NCBI GenBank assembly: GCA_963709395.1
Contig: CAVPWP010000020.1
Span: forward strand, 248,001 to 312,000
From: CAVPWP01 sp963709395
GTDB taxonomy: Bacteria > Pseudomonadota > Alphaproteobacteria > Rhodobacterales > Rhodobacteraceae
Length of the DNA stretch: 64,000 bases
Direction of reading: 5' to 3'
The translations under genes were made by a program, and so were the position numbers. Below are positions 53,554 to 63,390 of the stretch, piece by piece. Every line of letters begins with the position of its first letter. Position 1 is the first letter of the stretch. Under the pieces are notes generated by a model. It searched no databases. It saw only the letters and a program-made list of their open reading frames with translations, and had not been told where the DNA came from.

Positions 53554-53665
53554 GGATATGTTGCACAGTGGAACAGCCCTTTACGAAACGGATGCATCGG
53601 CAGTTGGAGTTGCCTATGGTGCAATCGTTGCCGGACGAGCCGGCGAAAAAGGTGTGAAAGCCACT

Positions 53666-54211
53666 ATGGCTGCAAGGACGACAGACGGCGACTGGATCGG
53701 GCATATCAACCGCATCCGTGACGCACAGGACCAGGCGGCATTCGTCGCCATCTTCAAGCATTTCGCGCCACGCGTGAAAGCTTTCTTGATGAAATCGGGG
53801 GCGAGCGAGTCCCTTGCGGAGGAATGCACACAGGAGGTCATGGCGACCCTTTGGCGGAAAGCGCATCTTTTCGATCCCGCGCGGGCCAGCGTGGCGACGT
53901 GGATCTTCACGATCGCCCGGAACCGCAAGATCGACGCCCTGCGCAAGCAACGGCGACCGGAACCCGAGGATTTGACCTGGGGACCCGAAGCCGAACCCGA
54001 CCAGGAAGACGTCCTGACCCTCCAGCAGGAAAGTGAACGGCTCGCCGAGGCATTGGCGCAGCTACCGGAGAAACAAAGGGATCTGATCACCAAGGCCTAT
54101 TTTGGCGATCTGAGCCACAGCGAGATCGCAGACCAGACAGGCCTGCCGCTGGGCACGATCAAGTCCCGCATACGACTGGCGCTGGAAAAACTGCGCCACG
54201 AAATGAAGTGA
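53666..54211 (+). CDS. rpoE: ECF sigma factor RpoE (singlet-oxygen response type)
   Basis: A 181-residue group IV sigma factor. Region 2 has FAPRVKAFLMKSGASESLAEECTQEVMATLW and ASVATWIFTIARNRKIDALRK. Region 4 has LPEKQRDLITKAYFGDLSHSEIADQTGLPLGTIKSR. Paired with ChrR, it belongs to the ECF11 type that responds to singlet oxygen and organic peroxides. The start is the ATG at 53666; a GTG at 53654 is an alternative. The gene ends 8 nt before chrR. Confidence 0.93.
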   Translation: MAARTTDGDWIGHINRIRDAQDQAAFVAIFKHFAPRVKAFLMKSGASESLAEECTQEVMATLWRKAHLFDPARASVATWIFTIARNRKIDALRKQRRPEPEDLTWGPEAEPDQEDVLTLQQESERLAEALAQLPEKQRDLITKAYFGDLSHSEIADQTGLPLGTIKSRIRLALEKLRHEMK

Positions 54212-54219
54212 GTACGTAA

Positions 54220-54867
54220 ATGGCACCGATCAAACACCACCTGAGCGATTCCCTGCTGATGGCCTACTCGGCCGGCACACTCGCCGAAGCGTTCAACGTC
54301 GTCATCGCGTCGCATATCTCGATGTGCGACGACTGCCGCGCGCGGATGGAAAGCTTCGACACGGTGGGCGGCGCGCTGCTTGAAAGCTGCGACACGGCCA
54401 CTCTCGATGCGGGAAGCCTCGAGGCGACGCTGGCGATGATTTCCGGCACTCCGATCGATCGCGTCCGCCCGGCACCGCCCAAGGCCGGAATCTTCCCCGC
54501 CCCGCTGCGCGACTATGTCGGTGGCGATCTTGACAGCGTGCGCTGGAAGAAGCTGGGCGGCGGTGTCAGCCAGTACCTTCTGGACACCTCCCGCGATGCC
54601 ACGGTGCGGCTCTTGCACATTCCCGCGGGAACCACGGTTCCCGATCACGGCCACCGGGGAACGGAACTGACGCTGGTACTCAAGGGCGCCTTCATCGACG
54701 GCAAGGATCGCTTCGCACGCGGCGATGTCGAGATCGCGAACGAGGATCTCCACCACACACCGATCGCCGATGTGGGCGAGGATTGTATCTGCCTTGCAGC
54801 CACCGACGCGCGGTTGAAGTTCACCAACCTGATCCCCCGGATGGCCCAGCCCTTCATCGGGATGTAA
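54220..54867 (+). CDS. chrR: Anti-sigma factor ChrR
   Basis: A 215-residue zinc anti-sigma factor. The N-terminal ZAS domain has ligands His6 (or His7), His32, Cys36 and Cys39 (HISMCDDC). The C-terminal cupin domain (about 95-205) has PDHGHRGTELTLVLKG and DLHHTPIADVGEDC as metal ligands. In R. sphaeroides the ZAS domain suffices to inhibit SigmaE and the cupin is needed for release by singlet oxygen; all those residues are conserved here. Operon with rpoE. Confidence 0.94.
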   Translation: MAPIKHHLSDSLLMAYSAGTLAEAFNVVIASHISMCDDCRARMESFDTVGGALLESCDTATLDAGSLEATLAMISGTPIDRVRPAPPKAGIFPAPLRDYVGGDLDSVRWKKLGGGVSQYLLDTSRDATVRLLHIPAGTTVPDHGHRGTELTLVLKGAFIDGKDRFARGDVEIANEDLHHTPIADVGEDCICLAATDARLKFTNLIPRMAQPFIGM

Positions 54868-54878
54868 GGCGGGTTCTG

Positions 54879-54915
54879 CCTTTCCTGGCGGGATTTTCGA
54901 TTTCCCGGGGAAAGG
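54879..54915. terminator. Nested hairpin between convergent chrR and rmuC
   Basis: CCTTTCC/GGAAAGG (54879-54885, 54909-54915) encloses CGGGA/TCCCG (54889-54893, 54903-54907). No T-tract follows on either strand, so a terminator role is only likely from position. Confidence 0.4.
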
Positions 54916-54931
54916 TCCGCGTGGCTGCGAT

Positions 54932-56098
54932 CTAGTCCTGCGAAAGAGGGACGATCCGTGCACGGTCGTCTCCCTCCCCCTCATCGAATTCGAAGCTCTC
55001 CAGACGCCCCGCACGCTTGCCGGCCCGCTCGGCGGCGGTCAGTATTCCGTCGACATCCTGCCGCGCCTGGGTGAAATGCGTATCGAGTTTCTGCACCCGC
55101 TCGACCACGATTTCCACGTCGCGGTGCAGCTGGTGCAGGGTCTTGCGGATCGCGCCCGCCTGCTCGCGCATGCGCGCGTCCTTCAGGATCGCCCGCATCG
55201 TGTTCAGCGTCGCCATGCAGGTCGTCGGCGACACGATCCAGACCCGCGCCTGAAAGCCCTCGCGCACGACGTCGGGAAAGTTGGCGTGCAGTTCGGCATA
55301 GACCGCCTCTGACGGCAGGAACATCAGCGCGCCGTCCGCAGTCTCGCCCTCGATGATATAGCGCTCGGCGATGTCGCGGATGTGCTTGCGCACCGACTGT
55401 CGCAGGAACCGCTCGGCCTCGAGTTTCTGGCGGTCGTCCTGCGCGCGGCGCAAGGCCTCGTAGGCCTCGAGCGGGAATTTCGCATCGACGACGATCGGGC
55501 CCGGCGGGTTCGGCAGGTGGATCAGGCAGTCCGCCCGCTTGCCGTTCGAAAGCGTCGATTGCAGCGTATAGGCATCCGGCGGCAGGGCCTTGGACACGAT
55601 GTCGGTCAGCTGGATTTCCCCGAACGCCCCACGCGTCTGCTTGTTCGACAGGATATCCTGCAACGACAGGACATCGCCCGACAGCTTCTCGATGTTGGCC
55701 TGCGCCTTGTCGATCGTCGCCAGCCGTTCCTGCAATTCGCCCAGGCTGCGCGCCGTGCGCGTCGCCGATCCCTGCAGGTTCTCCTGCATGCCTTTCGACA
55801 CCTCGGACAGGCGCAATTCCATCATCCTGAGCATATTGGCCTGCGCGGCCGACTGCGCCTCGGAGACATGGGTCAGACCGCCGGCAAGCTGCTGCTGGCC
55901 CGCGCCCAGTGTCTGCACCTGCTGGTTCAGCGCGCCCATCTGGTGCAGCATCGGTTCGATCATCGCCGCCTGCCGGCCGGCGCGGCGAAAGGCGGCGAAG
56001 ACGAGGATCAGGATCAGCAGGCCAAGACCAAGTCCTGCCAGCATCGCCAGAACCACCGGATCATCAAGGTCGAGGACAAGATCGCCGATCTGGATCAT
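54932..56098 (-). CDS. rmuC: DNA recombination protein RmuC
   Basis: A 388-residue protein with an N-terminal membrane helix (about 14-38) and a coiled coil (45-140). A PD-(D/E)XK-like nuclease core follows (ALPPDAYTLQSTLSNGKRADCLIHLPNPPGPIVVDAKFPLEAY region). It limits inversions at short inverted repeats. The start at 56098 overlaps the mutL stop by 4 nt (ATGA), so the two repair genes are coupled. Confidence 0.93.
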   Translation of the reverse strand: MIQIGDLVLDLDDPVVLAMLAGLGLGLLILILVFAAFRRAGRQAAMIEPMLHQMGALNQQVQTLGAGQQQLAGGLTHVSEAQSAAQANMLRMMELRLSEVSKGMQENLQGSATRTARSLGELQERLATIDKAQANIEKLSGDVLSLQDILSNKQTRGAFGEIQLTDIVSKALPPDAYTLQSTLSNGKRADCLIHLPNPPGPIVVDAKFPLEAYEALRRAQDDRQKLEAERFLRQSVRKHIRDIAERYIIEGETADGALMFLPSEAVYAELHANFPDVVREGFQARVWIVSPTTCMATLNTMRAILKDARMREQAGAIRKTLHQLHRDVEIVVERVQKLDTHFTQARQDVDGILTAAERAGKRAGRLESFEFDEGEGDDRARIVPLSQD

Positions 56099-57910
56099 GA
56101 GCGTTCGAACAGCTTCTCGATGTCGGAGAGTTTGAGCTCGACATAGGTCGGACGCCCATGGTTGCACTGCCCTGATAGCGGTGTCGCCTCCATCTCGCGC
56201 AGAAGCGCGTTCATCTCGTCCGCGCGCATCTGCCGGCCCGACCGGATCGACCCATGACACGCCATCCGCGACAGAACCGCATCGATACGCGCCTCGACCG
56301 CCTGGGCCGCGCCCTCCTCGGCCAGTTCGTCGACGATGTCTCGCAGCAGGGCCGAAGCGTCGATCTGGCCAAGGATCGCCGGAACCTCCTGAACCACGAC
56401 GGCGCCGCCGCCGAAGGCCTCGATCCGCAGACCGATCTCGGCCAGCGTCGCGGCATGCTCGAGAAGCCGCGCGGCGTCGGGTTCGGGGAAATCGACCACC
56501 TCGGGGACAAGCAGGGGCTGCGCGGGCACGTGCCCCGCCTCGCGCCGCAGTCGCTTGAGCCGTTCGTAGACAAGACGTTCATGCGCCGCGTGCTGGTCGA
56601 CGATCACCACACCGTCCCGGGTCTGGGCGATGATGTAGTTCTCGTGCACCTGCGCGCGGGCAGCGCCGAGACGAGAGTGTGCCTCGGGCATCGGGGCCAT
56701 GGGTTCGATCCGTGCCGACAGGCCGAAATCCTCGGCAAAGCCCTGCGCCGGCAGAGCCCGTCGAGCCACCACGCGGGCGATCCATCTGGTAGATGCGGGC
56801 GGCGTCCGGCTGCGGTCGGAACGCTCCCAGGGCGGCATCGGAAACCGTCGTTGCACTGCGATGCCCGGCTTCGGCCAGCGCATGGCGCAGCCCCGAAACG
56901 ATCAGGCCCCGCGCCACGCCCGGGTCGCGGAACCGTACCTCGGACTTGGCCGGATGCACGTTCACATCGACAAGCTGCGGATCGGTATCCACGAAGAGCG
57001 CCACCGCCGGAAACCGTCCGCGCGGCAGCACGTCGGCATAGGCGGCGCGCAGCGCGCCGGTCATCATCTTGTCGCGCACCGGCCGCCGGTTGACGAACAG
57101 GAACTGCGCGGCGGCGGACGCCCGCGAAAAGGTCGGCAGCGCCGCGAAACCGCGAAGGCCCAGCCCCTCGCGGTCGGCCTCGAGCGGGATCGCGTTCTCG
57201 ACGAAATCGCGGCCCAGAAGCAGCTTCAGCCGCTGGCGCAGCGCTTCGGGAAACGGCCCCCGTTCGGCCGGCAGGTCAAGGACGACGCGCCCGCCGCCGT
57301 CCTCGGTCACGTCGCGCAGGGTAAAGGCGACATGCGGCTCGGCGATGGCGAGAGACCGCACCGTATCGGCGATGGCCTGCGCTTCGGCCCGGTCGCTGCG
57401 CAGGAATTTCAGCCGCGCGGGCGTGGCATAGAAGAGATCGCGCAACTCGATCCGCGTACCGCGTGGGAGGGCATCGGGCCGGATCTCGGGGGTGCCGCCG
57501 CCCGAGATCCGGATCATCGCCGCAGGCGACCCCTCGGCCCGCGATGCGATCTTCAGCCGCCCCACGGCGGCAAGCGACGGCAGCGCCTCGCCCCGGAAGC
57601 CGAAGGTGCGGATGTTCAGAAGGTCGCTGCCGTCGATCTTCGAGGTCGCGTGACGCGTCACGGCCAGCGGCAGATCCTCGGCCGACATGCCGTGCCCGTC
57701 ATCCACCACACGGATCAGCTTCTTCCCGCCCGCGGCATAGGCGATCTCGATCCGTGTGGCGCCGGCGTCCAGCGCGTTCTCGACCAGTTCCTTGACCGCC
57801 GAGGCCGGACGTTCGACCACTTCGCCTGCGGCGATGCGGTTGATCGCGGCCTCGTCGAGCTGCCGGATCTGCGGGCGTGATACGCCTATGTTGGGGTCAG
57901 CAGCATGCAT
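56095..57910 (-). CDS. mutL: DNA mismatch repair protein MutL (frame broken near 56775)
   Basis: GHKL ATPase linking MutS to strand incision. The N-terminal ATPase motifs are ELVENALDAGA, VDDGHGM, RHATSK and GFRGEALPS, and the transducer ends with DVNVHPAKSEVRFRD. The C-terminal domain has the endonuclease metal motif DQHAAHERLVYE, so it is the nicking type found in bacteria without MutH. The frame breaks in a GGG at 56775-56777 (QMDR to RVVARRALPAQGF). Dropping one base gives 604 residues. The start (MHAADPNIGVSRPQIRQLDEAAI) at 57910 has a weak ribosome site. Confidence 0.92.
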
Positions 57911-57948
57911 GCCACAAGGATTAGCATGCACAGCCGCGATTCGACAGA

Positions 57949-59259
57949 TCAGTTTGAGGCGTCGAGTCCTTCGGGCTGGCCAACCACGACGAAATGAAGG
58001 GCCTCGGGGTCGTAAAGCGCGGCTGCCACACGGTTCACCTCGTCCAGCGTGACCGCCATGACCTTGTCGTTCCGCGTCTCGATGTAGTCGATCGGCAGAC
58101 CATCCATCTGCATTCCGACCATGATCCGCGCGATCGGACCGTTCCCGTCGAAGCGCAGGGGATAGGCCCCGGTCAGATAGGTCTTTGCCTCGGCAAGTTC
58201 CTCTGGCGTGAACCCCTCTGTCGCGGCGCGCGCCCACTCGGCCTTGATGACCTCGATCGATTCCTGCATCCGCGCATTCTCGGTAGCGCTCTGACCGACA
58301 AGAAGCGGCGCGCCGTCGGCTTCGGACAGGAAAGTGCCGATGCCGTAGGTCAGGCCCCGGTTCTCGCGCACCTCGGTCGACAGGCGCGACTGCAGGCCCC
58401 GTCCCCCGAAGATCTCGTTCGCCAGGAAGGCCGCGAAGAAATCGGGATCGTCGCGCGCGATGCCCCGGTGGCCAAAAAGTGTGACTGATTGCGGCGTGTC
58501 GAAGGGCACCACCGTCTTTCCGCCCTCGAGAAGGTAGGGCGCGGGCTCGACGGTCAGGGGCGTGCCTTCCGGCAGATCCCCCAACAGGGTGTCGAGAAGC
58601 AGGCCAAGCTCCTCGGGCGTGATATCCCCGGCCGCGCCGACATAGAGATCCGCGCGGGTCAGCGCCGTCCCGTGGGCGGCGACGATGTCGTCCCGCGTCA
58701 GGGCCGACACGCTGTCGAGCGTCCCGTCGCGCGCCGAGCCGTAGGGATGATCGCCGAAGATCAGCGCATCGAAGGTCCGCCCCGCGATGGCGTTGGGATC
58801 CTGCGCGTCCGAACGGATGATGGAAAGCACCTGCGCCCTCACCCGCTCGATCGCATCCTGATCGAAGCGCGGGTCGACAAGCGCCTCGCGCAGAAGGGCC
58901 ACGGCCTCGTCGCGGTTCTCGGTCAGGAACCGCGCCGACACCGACAGGGAATCGTCATAGGCCTCGAACGAGAAGCTGGCGGCCAGCTCCTCGCGTGCGG
59001 CGGCAAAGGCGCGTGCGTCAAGATCGCCGGCGCCCTCTTCGAGAAGGGCGGTCATCAGGTTCGTGACACCGCGCTGTCCCTCGGGATCAAGGGCGGCACC
59101 GCCCCGAAAGCGGATCTCGATCGCCACGAAGGGAATCGACGGTTCCTCGACCAGCCAGGCCGAGATGCCGCCGGGCGATTCCACGTCGCGGATCTCGACC
59201 GCGGCGAATGCTGGAAGGGCGAAGACTATGGATGCGGCAACAAGAAAAGCGCGGATCAC
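57949..59259 (-). CDS. M16 family peptidase homologue lacking the zinc motif
   Basis: A 436-residue exported protein (signal MIRAFLVAASIVFALPAFA) of the insulinase/MPP family. Where active members have HxxEH it reads GVTNLMTALLEEG, so it cannot bind zinc there and is the non-catalytic partner. The C-terminal domain keeps REN-RGLTYGIGTF, the R/Y substrate-binding signature typical of the inactive subunit. It overlaps the catalytic subunit gene by 4 nt and probably forms a heterodimer with it in the periplasm. Confidence 0.9.
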   Translation of the reverse strand: MIRAFLVAASIVFALPAFAAVEIRDVESPGGISAWLVEEPSIPFVAIEIRFRGGAALDPEGQRGVTNLMTALLEEGAGDLDARAFAAAREELAASFSFEAYDDSLSVSARFLTENRDEAVALLREALVDPRFDQDAIERVRAQVLSIIRSDAQDPNAIAGRTFDALIFGDHPYGSARDGTLDSVSALTRDDIVAAHGTALTRADLYVGAAGDITPEELGLLLDTLLGDLPEGTPLTVEPAPYLLEGGKTVVPFDTPQSVTLFGHRGIARDDPDFFAAFLANEIFGGRGLQSRLSTEVRENRGLTYGIGTFLSEADGAPLLVGQSATENARMQESIEVIKAEWARAATEGFTPEELAEAKTYLTGAYPLRFDGNGPIARIMVGMQMDGLPIDYIETRNDKVMAVTLDEVNRVAAALYDPEALHFVVVGQPEGLDASN

Positions 59260-60617
59260 TGGCTCACCTCCATTTGCTCGACACCGGTCAGCCAGCCGGT
59301 GACGGCCCGGCGTCGGTCGAACACCCGTTCCGCCGCCGCCAGGATATCCTCAGAGGTCACGGCCTGAAGGATCTCGGGCCAGGCCTCGATGTCCTCGATT
59401 GTCAGGCCGCTTGTCAGGCCCACCCCATAACGCCGCGCCAAAGACGACAGATCGTCGTCGCCATAGATAAGCGACGCGCGCAGCTGCATCTTGATCCGGT
59501 CAAGCTGTTCGGGGTCGATCCCCTCGTCCAGGAACTCGGCAACGGCGCGGTCCATTGCATCCTCGGCGTCCTGAAGATCGACGCCTTCGGTCGGAACGAC
59601 GATCAGCCCGAAGGTCGAGTCGTCCAGCGATGTCCCGTCATAGAAGGCCGCCGAATAAATCGCCGTCTGCGTTTCGAACTGCAGCTTGCGGCCAAGCACC
59701 GAGGTCGCGCCCGACCCGCCCAGGATTTCGGCCAGAAGGGTCAGCGCCGCGGCTTCCTCCTGATCGCCCGGGTCGCGTTCGGGGGCAAGGTAGGTGCGCA
59801 GCACATAGGGCTGGGCGACACGCGGGTCCTCGTAGACCAGCCGGCGTTCGGCCAGTTGCGGCGGTTCGCTGACGCGGGCACGGGCCGTCAGGTCTGGATT
59901 GGCGGGGATGGCGCCGTAGTGCTTTTCGGCCAGCGTGCGCACCTCGTCGGCGGTCACATCCCCGGCCACGATGAGGATGGCGTTGTTGGGCCAGTAGAAC
60001 CGGTCGTAGAAACCCTGCGCATCCTCGATCGACAGGGCTTCCATCTCGTGCCGCCAGCCGATGATCGGGACGCCGTAGGGATGGTTCATGTATTGCGCCG
60101 CGCGGCGCTGTTCCGAGAAGATCGCCCCGGGATCGCTGTCGATGCGCTGGTTGCGTTCCTCGATGATCACCTGCCGCTCGGTGTCGACCTCATCGGGAAG
60201 AAAGCGGATGTTGCGCATCCGGTCGGCTTCCATGCCCATGACCAGATCAAGCCGATCCGCCGCGATGCGCTGGAAATAGGCCGTGTAATCGTAGGACGTG
60301 AAGGCGTTGTCGCTGCCGCCGTTCGCCCCGACGACGCGCGACAATTCGCCCGACTCGAGCGTGTCGGTGGATTTGAAGAGAAGATGTTCGAGAAAATGCG
60401 CGATGCCGGACGCGCCACGCGTCTCGTCCGCCGATCCGGCACGATACCATACCATGTGCACGACGACCGGGGCGCGGTGATCCTCGAGGACGACCACCTC
60501 CATTCCGTTGTCGAGGGTGAAGGTCGACACCTCTGCCGCGGACGCAAGGCGCGGGACAAGCAACGCGAGCGTCAGGGCGATCATATGCGCGAAAAGACGG
60601 GCGCTCGGACGGGTCAT
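59256..60617 (-). CDS. M16 family zinc peptidase, catalytic subunit
   Basis: A 453-residue periplasmic metallopeptidase. Signal peptide to about residue 28 (LASA-AEV). The inverted zinc motif HFLEH is in GIAHFLEHLLFKST, with the distal Glu in ERQVIIEERNQR. AGGAG precedes the ATG. It is encoded just before an inactive paralogue, mirroring the alpha/beta arrangement of mitochondrial processing peptidase and similar bacterial pairs that degrade peptides. Confidence 0.93.
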   Translation of the reverse strand: MTRPSARLFAHMIALTLALLVPRLASAAEVSTFTLDNGMEVVVLEDHRAPVVVHMVWYRAGSADETRGASGIAHFLEHLLFKSTDTLESGELSRVVGANGGSDNAFTSYDYTAYFQRIAADRLDLVMGMEADRMRNIRFLPDEVDTERQVIIEERNQRIDSDPGAIFSEQRRAAQYMNHPYGVPIIGWRHEMEALSIEDAQGFYDRFYWPNNAILIVAGDVTADEVRTLAEKHYGAIPANPDLTARARVSEPPQLAERRLVYEDPRVAQPYVLRTYLAPERDPGDQEEAAALTLLAEILGGSGATSVLGRKLQFETQTAIYSAAFYDGTSLDDSTFGLIVVPTEGVDLQDAEDAMDRAVAEFLDEGIDPEQLDRIKMQLRASLIYGDDDLSSLARRYGVGLTSGLTIEDIEAWPEILQAVTSEDILAAAERVFDRRRAVTGWLTGVEQMEVSQ

Positions 60618-60690
60618 CGGTCAACTCCTGCGGTATCCATCCCTATACCTACGCCACGGCCCACGCGGTTCAACCCGGGCAACGCGCTTG

Positions 60691-61215
60691 TTACTGGACG
60701 GTTATGAGAGAAAATGGAGAAGACGGCGTACGGATACCGGCGCTGCGGAACCTTTCGGTTTCCGCCTCCTGGTCCAGCGCCAGCGGCGCGTAGGCGTCGA
60801 AGTAGACCGGCAGGTTGAACAGGCGTTCCAGCACACGTCCGTTGTTGTCCCGGCGGAATTCGAGGTCCGCCACAGCAAGTTCCGCCCGAATGTTGCCGGA
60901 CGTCCCGAAGCGACCAGTATAGGCCAGAAGCCCCCCGGAGCCGCCCGCAGCGGCTGCCGCGTTCCCGCCAAGGGCCACGAACATGTCTTCCTGCGGGGTC
61001 GGGCCGGCAAGATTGCGTCCGCCAGGCGTCGGGGTCGGCAGTGCGGCGATATCCTCGGGCAACTCCAGAGGCTTGTTCGCAACGACGAGGAATTCGTCCG
61101 GCCCCTCGCCTGGATTGCGCAGGTTCATCAACTGCGGGTCCCCATCGCCGGAGCAGGCGGTCAGGGCCAGCGCGGCTGCCAGCACTAGAGCGATCCGTTT
61201 GGCGTGGCGGTGCAT
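60691..61215 (-). CDS. DUF3035 lipoprotein (BamF-like)
   Basis: A 174-residue lipoprotein with lipobox ALTAC. A conserved region follows (LRNPGEGPDEFLVVANKPLE, then ELPEDIAALPTPTPGGRNLAGPTP), and the C-terminus is disordered and helical. DUF3035 (PF11233) is described in databases as a beta-barrel assembly machine accessory (BamF) in alphaproteobacteria; I rely on memory for that. The start at 61215 opens the signal peptide. Next to lspA, whose product would process it. Confidence 0.85.
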   Translation of the reverse strand: MHRHAKRIALVLAAALALTACSGDGDPQLMNLRNPGEGPDEFLVVANKPLELPEDIAALPTPTPGGRNLAGPTPQEDMFVALGGNAAAAAGGSGGLLAYTGRFGTSGNIRAELAVADLEFRRDNNGRVLERLFNLPVYFDAYAPLALDQEAETERFRSAGIRTPSSPFSLITVQ

Positions 61216-61268
61216 TCCGATCCCCGCAAGACATTCGCCTCGTTTTCTATCCTCCCAACGTACCGACG

Positions 61269-61778
61269 TCACGCCTTCTTGTCCCCGTTTTCATTGCGGA
61301 CCTTGCCGTCCTTCTCACCGCCCGTGAAGAAGATGAGACCGATCGCCCCGGCGAAGATCGCGATATCGGCAATGTTGAACGTATAGGGATTGCGGATGCC
61401 GCAGCAGGACATGTTGAGAAAATCGGCGACCGCGCCGTAAAGCAGCCGGTCAATCACGTTGCCAAGCGCGCCGCCGATCAGAAGGCCCGCGGCGATCTCG
61501 GCACGCGGTCCCGGCGCCTCGCGTCGTATCCAGAGGTAGACCCAGACCACGATCACCAGCGCAACCGCGATCAGAACCCACCGCATGAGGTCATGGCCAT
61601 CCCCGAAGAGACCGAAGTTGATCCCGCGATTCCACCCCATGCGGAAATTCAGGAAGGGCGGCAGGACGTCGATCGCGCCAAGCTCGCGCAGGTTCATCGC
61701 GTGGACCACGACATATTTCGACAGCTGGTCGAGAACGAAGACCGAAAGGGCCGTGATATGAAGAAGATACGTGCGCAC
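61269..61778 (-). CDS. lspA: Lipoprotein signal peptidase (signal peptidase II)
   Basis: A 169-residue inner-membrane aspartyl protease that cleaves prolipoprotein signal peptides. Four helices, with the catalytic pair in GNVIDRLLYGAVADFL and FNIADIAIFAG, and NRGINFGLF as the upstream conserved box. The C-terminal tail is charged. It ends the purH-lspA pair (2-nt gap) and is followed by the DUF3035 lipoprotein, a common order in this group. Confidence 0.95.
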   Translation of the reverse strand: MRTYLLHITALSVFVLDQLSKYVVVHAMNLRELGAIDVLPPFLNFRMGWNRGINFGLFGDGHDLMRWVLIAVALVIVVWVYLWIRREAPGPRAEIAAGLLIGGALGNVIDRLLYGAVADFLNMSCCGIRNPYTFNIADIAIFAGAIGLIFFTGGEKDGKVRNENGDKKA

Positions 61779-61780
61779 GC

Positions 61781-63370
61781 CTAGTGCCTGAAGTGGCGCA
61801 TGCCGGTGAAGACCATGGCAAGCCCGGCGTCATCTGCCGCCGCGATCACCTCGTCGTCACGAACTGAACCGCCCGGCTGGATGACCGCCGTCGCCCCGGC
61901 TTCAGCCGCGGTCAGAAGCCCGTCGGGAAACGGGAAGAACGCATCGGAGGCGACGACCGATCCCTTCGTCAGGGGCTCGGGCAGGCCCATGACTTCGGCC
62001 ATGTCCTGCGCCTTGCGCGCAGCGATCCGGGTGGAATCGACCCGGCTCATCTGGCCTGCACCGACGCCGACTGTCGCGCCATCCCTGGCATAGACGATGG
62101 CGTTCGACTTGACGTGCTTGGCCACGCGCCATGCGAAAAGAAGATCGGCAAGCTCCGCCTCGGTCGGCGCGCGCCGGGTGACGACCTTGAGATCCGATGC
62201 CGAAATCCGGCCGTTGTCGCGGCCCTGGACAAGAAAGCCGCCCGCGACCGGTGCAAAGACGATGCCGGACGCCGCAGGATCGGGAAGACCGCCGGTGGTC
62301 AGAAGCCGCAGGTTCTTTTTCGCCGCGAAGACCGCCTTGGCCGCATCGTCGGCATCCGGCGCGATCACCACCTCGGTGAAGATCGCGCTGATCGCTTCGG
62401 CCGTGGGGCCGTCAAGCGGGACGTTCAGCGCGACGATCCCCCCGAAGGCCGAGGTCCGGTCGCAATCGAGCGCGCGGCCGAACGCCTCGGCGGGGGTTGC
62501 GCCGGTCGCGACACCGCAGGGATTGGCATGTTTGACGATCACGCAGGCCGGCCCGTCCGAGGGCGCGAATTCGGCCACGCATTCGAAAGCCGCGTTGGTG
62601 TCGTTGATGTTGTTGTAGCTCAGCTCCTTGCCCTGATGCTGGGTGGCGGTCGCCACGCCCGGGCGGTGCGTGCCGTCGGTGTAGAAGGCCGCCGACTGAT
62701 GCGGGTTCTCGCCGTAGCGAAGGGTCTGGGCCAGGGTACCGGCAAAGCTGCGGCGGCGCGGGGCGTCCATGCCCTGCGCGCCGGCCATCCATGTCGACAC
62801 GGCCGTGTCATAGGCTGCGGTGCGCGCAAAGGCGGTCTGGGCCGCCCATTTGCGGAAGGCCAGCCGCGTGCCGCCGCCGGTCGCGCGCATCTCGTCCAGA
62901 AGGGCGGCGTAGTCCTGCGGATCGACGATGACCGTCACCGCGCCATGGTTCTTGGCCGCCGCGCGGATCATCGCCGGACCGCCGATGTCGATATTCTCGA
63001 TCACGTCCTCTTCGCCCGCGCCCGACGCGACGGTCGCCTCGAACGGGTAGAGGTTCACGATCAGAAGGTCGATCGGCGCGATACCGTGCGCCTCCATCGC
63101 CGCCAGGTGCTCGGGATTGTCGCGCAGCGCCAGCAGCCCGCCATGGACCGCCGGGTGCAGCGTCTTGACGCGGCCGTCCATCATCTCGGGGAACCCGGTC
63201 AGGTCGGCGACATCCGTCACCGGCAGGCCCTTGTCGCGCAGCATTGCCGAGGTGCCCCCCGTGGACACCAGGGCAACCCCCATGTCCGCCAGCCCTTGCG
63301 CCAGGTCGACCAGACCGGTCTTGTCGGAAACGGAAATCAGCGCCCGGCGGATCGGCGTTGTGTCGGTCAT
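61781..63370 (-). CDS. purH: Bifunctional AICAR formyltransferase/IMP cyclohydrolase
   Basis: A 529-residue enzyme doing the last two steps of IMP synthesis. The N-terminal IMP cyclohydrolase (about 1-195) has ALISVSDKTGLVDLA, STGGTSAMLRD and GRVKTLHPAVHGG. The C-terminal AICAR transformylase has LRYGENPHQSAAFY, VIVKHANPCGVA and WRVAKHVKSNAIVYA. The start at 63370 (MTDTTPIRRALISVSD) is preferred to an ATG eight codons upstream. It follows the heparinase-like gene by 20 nt. Confidence 0.96.
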   Translation of the reverse strand: MTDTTPIRRALISVSDKTGLVDLAQGLADMGVALVSTGGTSAMLRDKGLPVTDVADLTGFPEMMDGRVKTLHPAVHGGLLALRDNPEHLAAMEAHGIAPIDLLIVNLYPFEATVASGAGEEDVIENIDIGGPAMIRAAAKNHGAVTVIVDPQDYAALLDEMRATGGGTRLAFRKWAAQTAFARTAAYDTAVSTWMAGAQGMDAPRRRSFAGTLAQTLRYGENPHQSAAFYTDGTHRPGVATATQHQGKELSYNNINDTNAAFECVAEFAPSDGPACVIVKHANPCGVATGATPAEAFGRALDCDRTSAFGGIVALNVPLDGPTAEAISAIFTEVVIAPDADDAAKAVFAAKKNLRLLTTGGLPDPAASGIVFAPVAGGFLVQGRDNGRISASDLKVVTRRAPTEAELADLLFAWRVAKHVKSNAIVYARDGATVGVGAGQMSRVDSTRIAARKAQDMAEVMGLPEPLTKGSVVASDAFFPFPDGLLTAAEAGATAVIQPGGSVRDDEVIAAADDAGLAMVFTGMRHFRH

Positions 63371-63390
63371 GGTCTGTCGGTCCTTCAGGG

